Part shown: piece after piece, positions 25,436 to 32,757 of the stretch
Layout: each line of letters starts with the position of its first letter
How positions within the stretch are numbered: the first letter of the stretch is position 1
NCBI RefSeq assembly: GCF_012844225.1
Contig: NZ_JABAGQ010000001.1
Location: forward strand, 711,236-775,235
DNA: 64,000 nucleotides
Direction of reading: 5' to 3'
DNA from: Rhodococcus sp. 105337
GTDB taxonomy: Bacteria > Actinomycetota > Actinomycetes > Mycobacteriales > Mycobacteriaceae
Notes under the pieces: model-generated
What the model was told of the DNA's origin: nothing
Databases searched by the model: none
Seen by the model: the letters and a program-made list of their open reading frames with translations, nothing else
Position numbers and translations under genes: made by a program

Positions 25436-27017
25436 AAAGCCTTGCCCCACTTCACCAAACCGGCCGAGGGAAGCTGGACCGAGCACTATCCCGAACTCGG
25501 TACCGCCCCGGTCGACTACACCGACTCCATCGACCCCGAATTCTTCGAAGCCGAACGCGAAGCCATCTTCAAAAAGACCTGGCTCTACGTCGGACGCGTC
25601 GAACAACTCCCCCGCACCGGCAGCTACTTCACCAAAGAACTCCCCTCCGCCGGCCCCGGAACCTCCCTGATCATCGTCAAAGGCAACGACGGCAAGATCC
25701 GCGCCTTCCACAACGTCTGCCGCCACCGCGGCAACAAACTCGTCTGGAACGACTTCCCCCAGGAAGAAACCGCCGGCAGCTGCAAGCAGTTCACCTGCAA
25801 ATACCACGCCTGGCGCTACAGCCTCGAAGGCGAACTGACCTTCGTCCAGCAAGAAGGCGAATTCTTCGACCTGGACAAGAAGGACTACGGCCTCAAAGAC
25901 GTCCGCTGCGAAACATGGGAAGGGTTCATCTACATCAACCTCGACCCCAACGCCATCGCACTGGTCGACTACCTCGGCGACTACGCCAAAGAACTCGAAG
26001 GCTACCCCTTCGACAAGATGACCGAGGTCTACAGCTACCGCTCCGAAATCGGCGCCAACTGGAAGCTGTTCATCGACGCCTTCGCCGAGTTCTACCACGC
26101 ACCGATCCTGCACATGAAGCAAGCGGTCAAGGAAGAAGCCGAAAAGCTCGCCGGCTACGGCTACGAGGCCCTGCACTACGACCTCCAGCCCCCGCACTCG
26201 ATGATCTCCTCCTGGGGCGGCATGGCACCGCCGAAGGACCCCAACATGGTCAAGCCCATCGAACGCGCCCTGCGCTCGGGCCTGTTCGGACCCTGGGACA
26301 AGCCCGACATCGAGGGCCTCGACGAACTGCCCAAGGCACTCAACCCCGCCAACTTCCACAGCTGGGGCCAGGACAGCTTCGAGTTCTTCCCCAACATGAC
26401 CCTGCTCATCTGGGAGCCGGGCTGGTACCTGACCTACAACTACTGGCCCACCGCTGTCGACAAGCACATCTTCGAAGCAAGCCTGTACTTCGTCCCCCCG
26501 AAGAACGCCCGCGAGCGCCTCGCACAGGAACTCGCCGCAGTCACCTTCAAGGAATACGCCCTTCAGGACGCCAACACCCTCGAAGCCACCCAAACGATGA
26601 TCGGCACCCGCGCGGTGACCGAATTCCCCCTCTGCGACCAGGAAATGCTCCTGCGCCACCTCCACAAAACCGTCGCAGACTACGTCAAGGAGCACCGCGA
26701 TGCCGCTGCCAACTGAGTTCTCCGACCTCGAGCCCTACGCCGACTGGGCCCTGGCCACCGAACCCGAGCGCTACGCCAAGCGCCTCGCCTCGACCATGCC
26801 CGAAATGCAGCAGTTCTACGACGCCGCCTTCGCACGCCTGGAAGACGCCATCACCTACTGCGACAAGTTCGACCTCGACGACCTGCCCGACGACGCACGC
26901 AGCCTCATGCACCTGATGCAGTCGCTGGTCATGGTCTCCTTCCCCATCGAAGTCTGGAAACAGCCCCGCGTCCCCGACAGCGGCGCCGCCTGGGCCACCA
27001 TCACCAAAGAACCGGTG
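25416..27017 (+). repeat. 1.6-kb direct repeat, copy 1 (Rieske oxygenase plus 107-aa gene)
   Basis: 1602 bp recurring at 29531-31132, offset 4115 bp. No difference was noticed between copies by eye, and the encoded proteins are identical apart from the extreme 3' end. The left boundary lies inside the last codons of the CMD-like gene and the right boundary a few bases before the stop of the small gene. No terminal repeats or transposase accompany it. Confidence 0.92.
25442..26716 (+). CDS. Rieske non-heme iron oxygenase, large (alpha) subunit, copy 1
   Basis: 424 residues. The N-terminal Rieske domain binds a 2Fe-2S cluster through C93-x-H95 and C119-x2-H122. The catalytic domain has the DAFAEFYHAPILH motif (Asp212, Glu216, His219, His224) that supplies the electron bridge and two mononuclear-iron ligands. 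It hydroxylates a ring or methylene carbon with O2 and electrons from a reductase; the KshB-like reductase at 56741 is a plausible donor. TTG start after GAAAGG. The substrate is unknown. It overlaps the 107-aa gene by 17 bp. Glutamate codons in the first half are strikingly GAA-biased compared with neighbours. Confidence 0.95.
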   Translation: MPHFTKPAEGSWTEHYPELGTAPVDYTDSIDPEFFEAEREAIFKKTWLYVGRVEQLPRTGSYFTKELPSAGPGTSLIIVKGNDGKIRAFHNVCRHRGNKLVWNDFPQEETAGSCKQFTCKYHAWRYSLEGELTFVQQEGEFFDLDKKDYGLKDVRCETWEGFIYINLDPNAIALVDYLGDYAKELEGYPFDKMTEVYSYRSEIGANWKLFIDAFAEFYHAPILHMKQAVKEEAEKLAGYGYEALHYDLQPPHSMISSWGGMAPPKDPNMVKPIERALRSGLFGPWDKPDIEGLDELPKALNPANFHSWGQDSFEFFPNMTLLIWEPGWYLTYNYWPTAVDKHIFEASLYFVPPKNARERLAQELAAVTFKEYALQDANTLEATQTMIGTRAVTEFPLCDQEMLLRHLHKTVADYVKEHRDAAAN

Positions 27018-27023
27018 ATCTGA
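26700..27023 (+). CDS. Small protein companion of the Rieske oxygenase, copy 1
   Basis: 107 residues, acidic, predicted mostly helical (DLEPYADWALATEPERYAKRLAS at the start, then LDDLPDDARSLMHLMQSLVMVSFPIEVW). It is too short for a canonical beta subunit (about 170 residues, SnoaL fold), and I recognise no family. Its ATG overlaps the oxygenase stop by 17 bp and the pair is duplicated together, so it is probably an accessory or stabilising subunit. This copy ends in isoleucine; copy 2 ends in valine. A terminator follows. Confidence 0.8.
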   Translation: MPLPTEFSDLEPYADWALATEPERYAKRLASTMPEMQQFYDAAFARLEDAITYCDKFDLDDLPDDARSLMHLMQSLVMVSFPIEVWKQPRVPDSGAAWATITKEPVI

Positions 27024-27045
27024 CCCCACCGCCGATGCCTGCAGC

Positions 27046-27098
27046 GCCCGCATCCGTGCACCGACCCCATCGGGTCGGGGTACGGGTGCGGGCTTTTG
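27046..27098 (+). terminator. Intrinsic terminator after oxygenase copy 1
   Basis: Long GC-rich stem of about 22 bp with a CATC loop (GCCCGCATCC...GGGTGCGGGC) followed by TTTTGTTGTTT. It is the clearest rho-independent terminator in the window, ending the operon that starts at 24899. Confidence 0.85.
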
Positions 27099-27145
27099 TT
27101 GTTTGCCACAAATACTGGCGTCCTTTCTGATCATCCATAACAGAG

Positions 27146-27177
27146 TCCGAAATGTACGATAGCTCCCGAATTTCGGA
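27146..27177. promoter_or_regulatory. Inverted repeat TCCGAAAT-N16-ATTTCGGA upstream of P450
   Basis: Perfect 8-bp arms 114 bp before the P450 start. It differs from the island-wide operator, so the P450 cassette may answer to another regulator. Confidence 0.4.
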
Positions 27178-27290
27178 GTCAAGATCAACATGGTTGGATG
27201 TGGACCAGATCCTGGTCGGCTACCCGTCTTCCCGACAGTGGCCCCGGTTCCTCGCACCCCCGCAGCTCCACTTCTTCTGAGAGGAAGAAC

Positions 27291-28583
27291 ATGACCGAAC
27301 TCGAGAAGCTGAACTTCTTCACCGACCCCTCCCTCGTGGGCGATCCGAGCCCGTACTACGACGCGATGCGGGAAAGTTGCCCGGTCAAGCGCGAGCCGCA
27401 CCACAACGTCATGATGGTCACGGGGTACGAGGAAGCCATCCAGGTCCTGAATGACGAAGAGACCTTCTCTTCGTGCATCTCGGTGACGGGCCCGTACTCG
27501 GGATTCCCCCTCCCCACCGACAGCGACGACATCACCGACCTGATCGAAGAGACGCGTCCCAAGCTGCCCATGAACGACCAGCTGCCGACGATGGATCCGC
27601 CGCAGCACACCGACCATCGCGCTCTGCTGATGCGCCTGATCACCCCGAAGCGCCTCAAGGAGAACGAAGAGTTCATCTGGCGCCTGGCCGACAAGCTGCT
27701 CGACGACCTGCTGGCCAAGGGCTCGGGCGAGGTCATCAGCGAGTTCGCCGCGCCGTTCGCCATGCTCGTGATCGCCGACCTGCTCGGCGTCCCGGAGAGC
27801 GACCACCAGGAGTTCATCGAGGGTCTCAACCTGGTGATGAAGGACGGTATCTCGATCGGCAGCACAGAGGGTACCGAGCTCAAGCTCAACCCCATGGAGT
27901 TCCTCTACCAGAAGTTCGGTGCGTACATCGAGGACCGGCGCGCCAACCCGCGGGACGACGTCCTGACCGGTCTTGCCACCGCGACCTTCCCGGACGGCAC
28001 GCTTCCGCCGGTCGACGACGTCCTGCGCATCGCGGCGAACGTCTTCTCCGCCGGCCAGGAGACCACGGTCCGCCTGGTGAGCTCCGGGCTCCGCATCATC
28101 GCCGAGGACCCCGAGCTCCAGCAGACGCTGCGCGAAGATCCCGAGCGGATCAACAACTTCATCGAGGAGACGCTGCGCATGGAGAGCCCGATCAAGGGCG
28201 ACTTCCGGCTCTCCAAGGTTCCGGCCGAGGTCGGCGGCGTCGAGGTTCCGGCGGGCACGATCATGATGCTCGTGAACGGTGCCGCCAACCGCGACCCCCG
28301 CCAGTTCACCGACCCGGCCGAGTTCGATCTCGACCGCCGCAACGCGCGTACCCACATCGCGTTCGGTCGCGGCATCCACGCGTGCCCGGGCGCCCCGCTC
28401 GCTCGCACCGAGGCGCGGGTCGGCTTCGAGCGACTGCTCGAGCGGACCAGCAACATCACCATCTCGGAGAAGGTGCACGGCCCCGAAGGCGACCGCAAGT
28501 TCGACTACTTGCCCACCTTCATTCTTCGTGGTCTGCTCACCCTGAACCTGGACTTCACGCTCCCGGAAGCCGACGCGAAGTGA
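27291..28583 (+). CDS. Cytochrome P450
   Basis: 430 residues, soluble class I bacterial P450. It has the oxygen-binding helix AGQETT (254-259), ExxR in EETLR (Glu293, Arg296) and the heme loop FGRGIHACPG with ligand Cys365. It would hydroxylate a hydrophobic substrate using electrons from the ferredoxin encoded next. ATG after AGAGGAAG. The stop overlaps the ferredoxin start by 4 bp (GTGA). The cassette lies entirely between the two oxygenase repeats. In many CYP I-helices the first acid is Asp or Glu, as here, so activity is expected. Confidence 0.96.
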   Translation: MTELEKLNFFTDPSLVGDPSPYYDAMRESCPVKREPHHNVMMVTGYEEAIQVLNDEETFSSCISVTGPYSGFPLPTDSDDITDLIEETRPKLPMNDQLPTMDPPQHTDHRALLMRLITPKRLKENEEFIWRLADKLLDDLLAKGSGEVISEFAAPFAMLVIADLLGVPESDHQEFIEGLNLVMKDGISIGSTEGTELKLNPMEFLYQKFGAYIEDRRANPRDDVLTGLATATFPDGTLPPVDDVLRIAANVFSAGQETTVRLVSSGLRIIAEDPELQQTLREDPERINNFIEETLRMESPIKGDFRLSKVPAEVGGVEVPAGTIMMLVNGAANRDPRQFTDPAEFDLDRRNARTHIAFGRGIHACPGAPLARTEARVGFERLLERTSNITISEKVHGPEGDRKFDYLPTFILRGLLTLNLDFTLPEADAK

Positions 28584-28768
28584 AGGTTTCCGTCGACGAC
28601 GACTCCTGCCGCGGCCATGGCGTCTGTCTTGCTCTCTGCCCCGAGGTGTTCGATCTCAGCGACGGCGGGTACGCCGTGACCCTCGTGTCGGAAGTACCGG
28701 CCGAACACGAGGACTCGGTTCGCGAAGCAGCAGCAAGCTGCCCCGAACGGGCGATCACGCTCACCTGA
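28580..28768 (+). CDS. P450-associated ferredoxin (3Fe-4S or 4Fe-4S type)
   Basis: 62 residues. Cluster motif CRGHGVCLALCPEVF near residue 10 and CP near residue 55. The position that is alanine in many 3Fe-4S P450 ferredoxins is cysteine here, so a fourth ligand is available and a 4Fe-4S cluster is possible. It transfers single electrons to the P450 it overlaps by 4 bp. GTG start. Confidence 0.93.
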   Translation: MKVSVDDDSCRGHGVCLALCPEVFDLSDGGYAVTLVSEVPAEHEDSVREAAASCPERAITLT

Positions 28769-28786
28769 ACCACCTCTTTCGACGAT

Positions 28787-28825
28787 CGCCGTCAGCCCGG
28801 GCCCTCACGGCCGGGGCTGACGGCG
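28787..28825. terminator. Hairpin terminator after ferredoxin
   Basis: Stem of 17 bp with one mismatch around CTCAC (CGCCGTCAGCCC...GGGGCTGACGGCG), 18 bp after the ferredoxin stop. Confidence 0.7.
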
Positions 28826-28999
28826 TTGTACCGTGCGTGGGGACTGCCCCCAGTCCCGAGAGTCGTTGCACCCCTTGCACACCCGTCCTGATTCTGCTTC
28901 TCTTCGTCCATACAGGAATTCGTCGATATCCGATGATCGGGGCACCGCGTTCCGTCTCCTGAAATCCCGGCGGGAGTTCCGCCACCGACAAGGAGAGTC

Positions 29000-29311
29000 A
29001 TGCCCAAGGGATATGTCGTCCTCACCGAAGTCATCAAAGATCCCGACGGGATGAACGCCTACAGCGCAGCCTCGGCCCGTTCGCTCGGCCGCGGTGGTGC
29101 ATCCGTGCTCTCCGTAGACGCCCGCCCGACGATTCTGGAAGGTCAGTGGCACGGCGACCGGACGGTCGTTCTCGAGTTCGAATCCGTCGAGGCCGCCCAG
29201 GCGTGGTACGACTCGGAGGAATATCAGGCGGCAGTCCCTCTGCGCCACGCCGCTGCCGACACCAACGCCGTCATCCTCGAGGGCTTCGAGATGCCGGCCC
29301 GCCCGTCCTGA
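29000..29311 (+). CDS. DUF1330 family protein
   Basis: 103 residues with the dimeric ferredoxin-like fold pattern of DUF1330: MPKGYVVLTEVIKDPDGMNAY at the start, LEGQWHGDRTVVLEFES in the middle and AWYDSEEYQAAVPLRHAAADT near the end. The biochemical role of the family is not established; members often lie in catabolic clusters. ATG preceded by AAGGAGAG. It has its own terminator (29345-29374) and sits between the P450 cassette and oxygenase copy 2. Confidence 0.88.
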   Translation: MPKGYVVLTEVIKDPDGMNAYSAASARSLGRGGASVLSVDARPTILEGQWHGDRTVVLEFESVEAAQAWYDSEEYQAAVPLRHAAADTNAVILEGFEMPARPS

Positions 29312-29344
29312 ACGGCGGCACCCCACCCCGCGCTCCCTGTAGTC

Positions 29345-29374
29345 GTAGGCCCGGACCTCTCGGTCCGGGCCTAC
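29345..29374. terminator. Hairpin terminator after DUF1330 gene
   Basis: Perfect 13-bp stem GTAGGCCCGGACC with a 4-nt TCTC loop, 33 bp after the stop. Confidence 0.75.
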
Positions 29375-29424
29375 ATGCTTTCTCCCCGACGTCGAGTCGA
29401 CCGTTGACGTGGTAGCGGTTGTGT

Positions 29425-29465
29425 GAAAATCTGATGCTCATGAATGAGAGCGTCATTCTCATTCA
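29425..29465. promoter_or_regulatory. Tandem operator pair D
   Basis: Copies at 29425-29439 (GAAAATCTGATGCTC) and 29446-29460 (GAGAGCGTCATTCTC) with centres 21 bp apart. The second is embedded in a longer perfect repeat, TGAATGAGA-N7-TCTCATTCA at 29441-29465. It lies upstream of oxygenase copy 2. Confidence 0.7.
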
Positions 29466-29530
29466 AGAGATCACACAGCGGGTGCGATCGGGTTCCGGGT
29501 TGCGGGCAGATGGTTCCGCACACGGTGACA

Positions 29531-31132
29531 AGTTCGAAGACGAAAGGTAGAAAGCCTTGCCCCACTTCACCAAACCGGCCGAGGGAAGCTGGACCGAGCA
29601 CTATCCCGAACTCGGTACCGCCCCGGTCGACTACACCGACTCCATCGACCCCGAATTCTTCGAAGCCGAACGCGAAGCCATCTTCAAAAAGACCTGGCTC
29701 TACGTCGGACGCGTCGAACAACTCCCCCGCACCGGCAGCTACTTCACCAAAGAACTCCCCTCCGCCGGCCCCGGAACCTCCCTGATCATCGTCAAAGGCA
29801 ACGACGGCAAGATCCGCGCCTTCCACAACGTCTGCCGCCACCGCGGCAACAAACTCGTCTGGAACGACTTCCCCCAGGAAGAAACCGCCGGCAGCTGCAA
29901 GCAGTTCACCTGCAAATACCACGCCTGGCGCTACAGCCTCGAAGGCGAACTGACCTTCGTCCAGCAAGAAGGCGAATTCTTCGACCTGGACAAGAAGGAC
30001 TACGGCCTCAAAGACGTCCGCTGCGAAACATGGGAAGGGTTCATCTACATCAACCTCGACCCCAACGCCATCGCACTGGTCGACTACCTCGGCGACTACG
30101 CCAAAGAACTCGAAGGCTACCCCTTCGACAAGATGACCGAGGTCTACAGCTACCGCTCCGAAATCGGCGCCAACTGGAAGCTGTTCATCGACGCCTTCGC
30201 CGAGTTCTACCACGCACCGATCCTGCACATGAAGCAAGCGGTCAAGGAAGAAGCCGAAAAGCTCGCCGGCTACGGCTACGAGGCCCTGCACTACGACCTC
30301 CAGCCCCCGCACTCGATGATCTCCTCCTGGGGCGGCATGGCACCGCCGAAGGACCCCAACATGGTCAAGCCCATCGAACGCGCCCTGCGCTCGGGCCTGT
30401 TCGGACCCTGGGACAAGCCCGACATCGAGGGCCTCGACGAACTGCCCAAGGCACTCAACCCCGCCAACTTCCACAGCTGGGGCCAGGACAGCTTCGAGTT
30501 CTTCCCCAACATGACCCTGCTCATCTGGGAGCCGGGCTGGTACCTGACCTACAACTACTGGCCCACCGCTGTCGACAAGCACATCTTCGAAGCAAGCCTG
30601 TACTTCGTCCCCCCGAAGAACGCCCGCGAGCGCCTCGCACAGGAACTCGCCGCAGTCACCTTCAAGGAATACGCCCTTCAGGACGCCAACACCCTCGAAG
30701 CCACCCAAACGATGATCGGCACCCGCGCGGTGACCGAATTCCCCCTCTGCGACCAGGAAATGCTCCTGCGCCACCTCCACAAAACCGTCGCAGACTACGT
30801 CAAGGAGCACCGCGATGCCGCTGCCAACTGAGTTCTCCGACCTCGAGCCCTACGCCGACTGGGCCCTGGCCACCGAACCCGAGCGCTACGCCAAGCGCCT
30901 CGCCTCGACCATGCCCGAAATGCAGCAGTTCTACGACGCCGCCTTCGCACGCCTGGAAGACGCCATCACCTACTGCGACAAGTTCGACCTCGACGACCTG
31001 CCCGACGACGCACGCAGCCTCATGCACCTGATGCAGTCGCTGGTCATGGTCTCCTTCCCCATCGAAGTCTGGAAACAGCCCCGCGTCCCCGACAGCGGCG
31101 CCGCCTGGGCCACCATCACCAAAGAACCGGTG
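29531..31132 (+). repeat. 1.6-kb direct repeat, copy 2
   Basis: Same 1602 bp as 25416-27017. Its first 20 bases are the 3' end of the CMD-like gene without the rest of that gene, which marks this copy as the derived one. Beyond 31132 the sequence diverges and continues straight into an amidohydrolase gene instead of a terminator. Confidence 0.92.
29557..30831 (+). CDS. Rieske non-heme iron oxygenase, large (alpha) subunit, copy 2
   Basis: 424 residues, identical in sequence to the product of 25442-26716, with the same TTG start and the same ribosome region (GAAAGG). Cluster ligands are C93, H95, C119 and H122; iron ligands are H219 and H224. What differs is the promoter (operator pair D) and the downstream genes, so the same enzyme is placed under two transcription units. 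It overlaps its 107-aa companion by 17 bp. Confidence 0.95.
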   Translation: MPHFTKPAEGSWTEHYPELGTAPVDYTDSIDPEFFEAEREAIFKKTWLYVGRVEQLPRTGSYFTKELPSAGPGTSLIIVKGNDGKIRAFHNVCRHRGNKLVWNDFPQEETAGSCKQFTCKYHAWRYSLEGELTFVQQEGEFFDLDKKDYGLKDVRCETWEGFIYINLDPNAIALVDYLGDYAKELEGYPFDKMTEVYSYRSEIGANWKLFIDAFAEFYHAPILHMKQAVKEEAEKLAGYGYEALHYDLQPPHSMISSWGGMAPPKDPNMVKPIERALRSGLFGPWDKPDIEGLDELPKALNPANFHSWGQDSFEFFPNMTLLIWEPGWYLTYNYWPTAVDKHIFEASLYFVPPKNARERLAQELAAVTFKEYALQDANTLEATQTMIGTRAVTEFPLCDQEMLLRHLHKTVADYVKEHRDAAAN

Positions 31133-31138
31133 GTGTGA
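30815..31138 (+). CDS. Small protein companion of the Rieske oxygenase, copy 2
   Basis: 107 residues, identical to copy 1 except that the last residue is valine instead of isoleucine, because the repeat ends inside the final codons. It overlaps the oxygenase by 17 bp and ends 4 bp before the amidohydrolase start. No family recognised. Confidence 0.8.
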   Translation: MPLPTEFSDLEPYADWALATEPERYAKRLASTMPEMQQFYDAAFARLEDAITYCDKFDLDDLPDDARSLMHLMQSLVMVSFPIEVWKQPRVPDSGAAWATITKEPVV

Positions 31139-31142
31139 GCGC

Positions 31143-32354
31143 ATGCTGACACTGAAGGCGGCCGGACTACTCGATGTAGACACCGGCGAGATCATCCGAC
31201 CGGGCATCCTGCGCATCGACGGCGACCGGATCGTCGGTGTCGGCGGCGAACCGGAGGGCGAGGTCATCGACCTCGGAGACCAGATCCTGATGCCGGGATT
31301 GATGGACATGGAAGTCAACCTGCTGATGGGTGGCCGCGGCGAGAAGCCCGTCTACTCCACCGTGCAGGACGATCCGCCGCTGCGCATGCTCCGCGCCGTG
31401 GGTAACTCGCGTCGCACGCTGCGTGCCGGTTTCACCACCGTCCGCAACCTCGGCCTGTTCGTGAAAACGGGTGGGTACCTGCTCGACGTGGCACTGGGCA
31501 AGGCGATCGACGCCGGCTGGGTCGACGGACCGCGCATCGTGCCCGCCGGCCATGCGATCACTCCCACCGGTGGACACCTCGACCCCACCATGTTCGCCGC
31601 GTTCGCACCCGGTGTCCTCGAGCTGACGATCGAGGAGGGAATCGCCAACGGCGTCGACGAAGTCCGCAAGGCGGTCCGGTACCAGATCAAGCACGGCGCG
31701 CAGCTCATCAAGGTCTGCGTCTCCGGTGGCGTCATGTCGCACACGGGACTTCCCGGAGCACAGCACTATTCCGACGAAGAACTCCGCGCCATCGTCGACG
31801 AGGCGCACCGCCGTGGACTCAAGGTCGCGTCCCACACGCACGGCGCTGACGCCGTCCGTGCGGCCGTTGCCGCAGGTATCGACTGCATCGAGCACGGCTT
31901 CCTCATCGACGACGACGCGATCGACCAGATGGTGCAGAACGGCACGTTCCTCGTGCCGACGACGCGGCTCGCCGACGCGATGGACATCTCCCACGCCCCG
32001 GCCGATCTCCAGGCCAAGGCAGCCGAGATGTTCCCCAAGGCACGCACTTCGGTGCTTGCCGCGTACAAGGCCGGCGTGAAGATCGCGGTCGGCACCGATG
32101 CACCTGCCATACCGCACGGCAAGAACGCCGACGAACTCGTCGCACTCGTCGACCGCGGCATGCCGCCGCTGGCAGTCATCCAGGCGGCGACCATCAATGC
32201 GGCCGAACTCATCGACGTGGACGACCGCGGCCGTCTCGCCGAGGGCCTGCTCGCCGACATCATCGCCGTTCCCGGCGATCCCACCGAAGACATCACCGTC
32301 ACCCAGAACGTGCGGTTCGTGATGAAAGGCGGAAAGGTCTATGTCAACAACTGA
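31143..32354 (+). CDS. Imidazolonepropionase-like amidohydrolase lacking the HxH metal motif
   Basis: 403 residues of the metal-dependent amidohydrolase TIM-barrel family. Retained: the bridging lysine LIKVCVSGG (about Lys190), HTHG (about 231-233), IEHG (about His251) and GTDAP (about Asp319). The N-terminal D-x-H-x-H that supplies two metal ligands reads D55-M-E57-V-N59, so both histidines are replaced. It may bind one metal or have changed chemistry. Relatives hydrolyse amides, imides, lactones or C-C bonds. It starts 4 bp after the small Rieske companion and overlaps the next gene by 14 bp. Confidence 0.88.
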   Translation: MLTLKAAGLLDVDTGEIIRPGILRIDGDRIVGVGGEPEGEVIDLGDQILMPGLMDMEVNLLMGGRGEKPVYSTVQDDPPLRMLRAVGNSRRTLRAGFTTVRNLGLFVKTGGYLLDVALGKAIDAGWVDGPRIVPAGHAITPTGGHLDPTMFAAFAPGVLELTIEEGIANGVDEVRKAVRYQIKHGAQLIKVCVSGGVMSHTGLPGAQHYSDEELRAIVDEAHRRGLKVASHTHGADAVRAAVAAGIDCIEHGFLIDDDAIDQMVQNGTFLVPTTRLADAMDISHAPADLQAKAAEMFPKARTSVLAAYKAGVKIAVGTDAPAIPHGKNADELVALVDRGMPPLAVIQAATINAAELIDVDDRGRLAEGLLADIIAVPGDPTEDITVTQNVRFVMKGGKVYVNN

Positions 32355-32757
32355 CGACCTGGTCGAGATCAATCAGCTTCTCGCGCGTTACGCGGTGAAC
32401 ATGACCAAGGGCGACGTCGACGGTGTCGTGTCCGTCTTCACCCCCGACGGCACCTACAGTGCGTTCGGCGACGCGTTCCCCCTCGACCAGTTCCCCGAAC
32501 TGGTCGCGGCGGCCCCGAAGGGCCTGTTCATGACCGGCACGGCGCTGGTGGAACTCGAGGGCGACACCGCGACGGGGACGCAGCCCCTGTGCTTCGTCGA
32601 TCACGCGACCCACGACATGCGGATCGGGTACTACAACGACACCTACGTCCGCACCGAGGACGGGTGGCGGCTCCGGACCCGGGCGATGACCTTCATGCGT
32701 CGCAGTGGCGCACACGATTCGGGCATTCCGCACGCATTCGAGCGGCCCTCGGCATGA
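32341..32757 (+). CDS. SnoaL-like / NTF2-fold protein
   Basis: 138 residues of the cone-shaped NTF2/SnoaL-like fold: EINQLLARYAVNMTKGDVDGVVSVFTPDGTY at the N-terminus, then a sheet ending in GYYNDTYVRTEDGWRLRTRAMTFMRRS. The fold occurs in polyketide cyclases, ketosteroid isomerases and ring-hydroxylating dioxygenase beta subunits. An isomerase, dehydratase or oxygenase accessory role is possible. It overlaps its neighbours by 14 and 4 bp. Confidence 0.82.
   Translation: MSTTDDLVEINQLLARYAVNMTKGDVDGVVSVFTPDGTYSAFGDAFPLDQFPELVAAAPKGLFMTGTALVELEGDTATGTQPLCFVDHATHDMRIGYYNDTYVRTEDGWRLRTRAMTFMRRSGAHDSGIPHAFERPSA

Noticed and set aside
25416..31132. Direct repeat as a composite transposon or insertion sequence
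   Set aside because: No transposase, no terminal inverted repeats and no target-site duplication at the four boundaries; the repeat ends lie inside coding sequence.
32341..32757. SnoaL-like protein as the beta subunit of the Rieske oxygenase
   Set aside because: The oxygenase large subunit resembles alpha-only types, the first copy has no such neighbour, and the protein is shorter than true beta subunits. An accessory role is not excluded.
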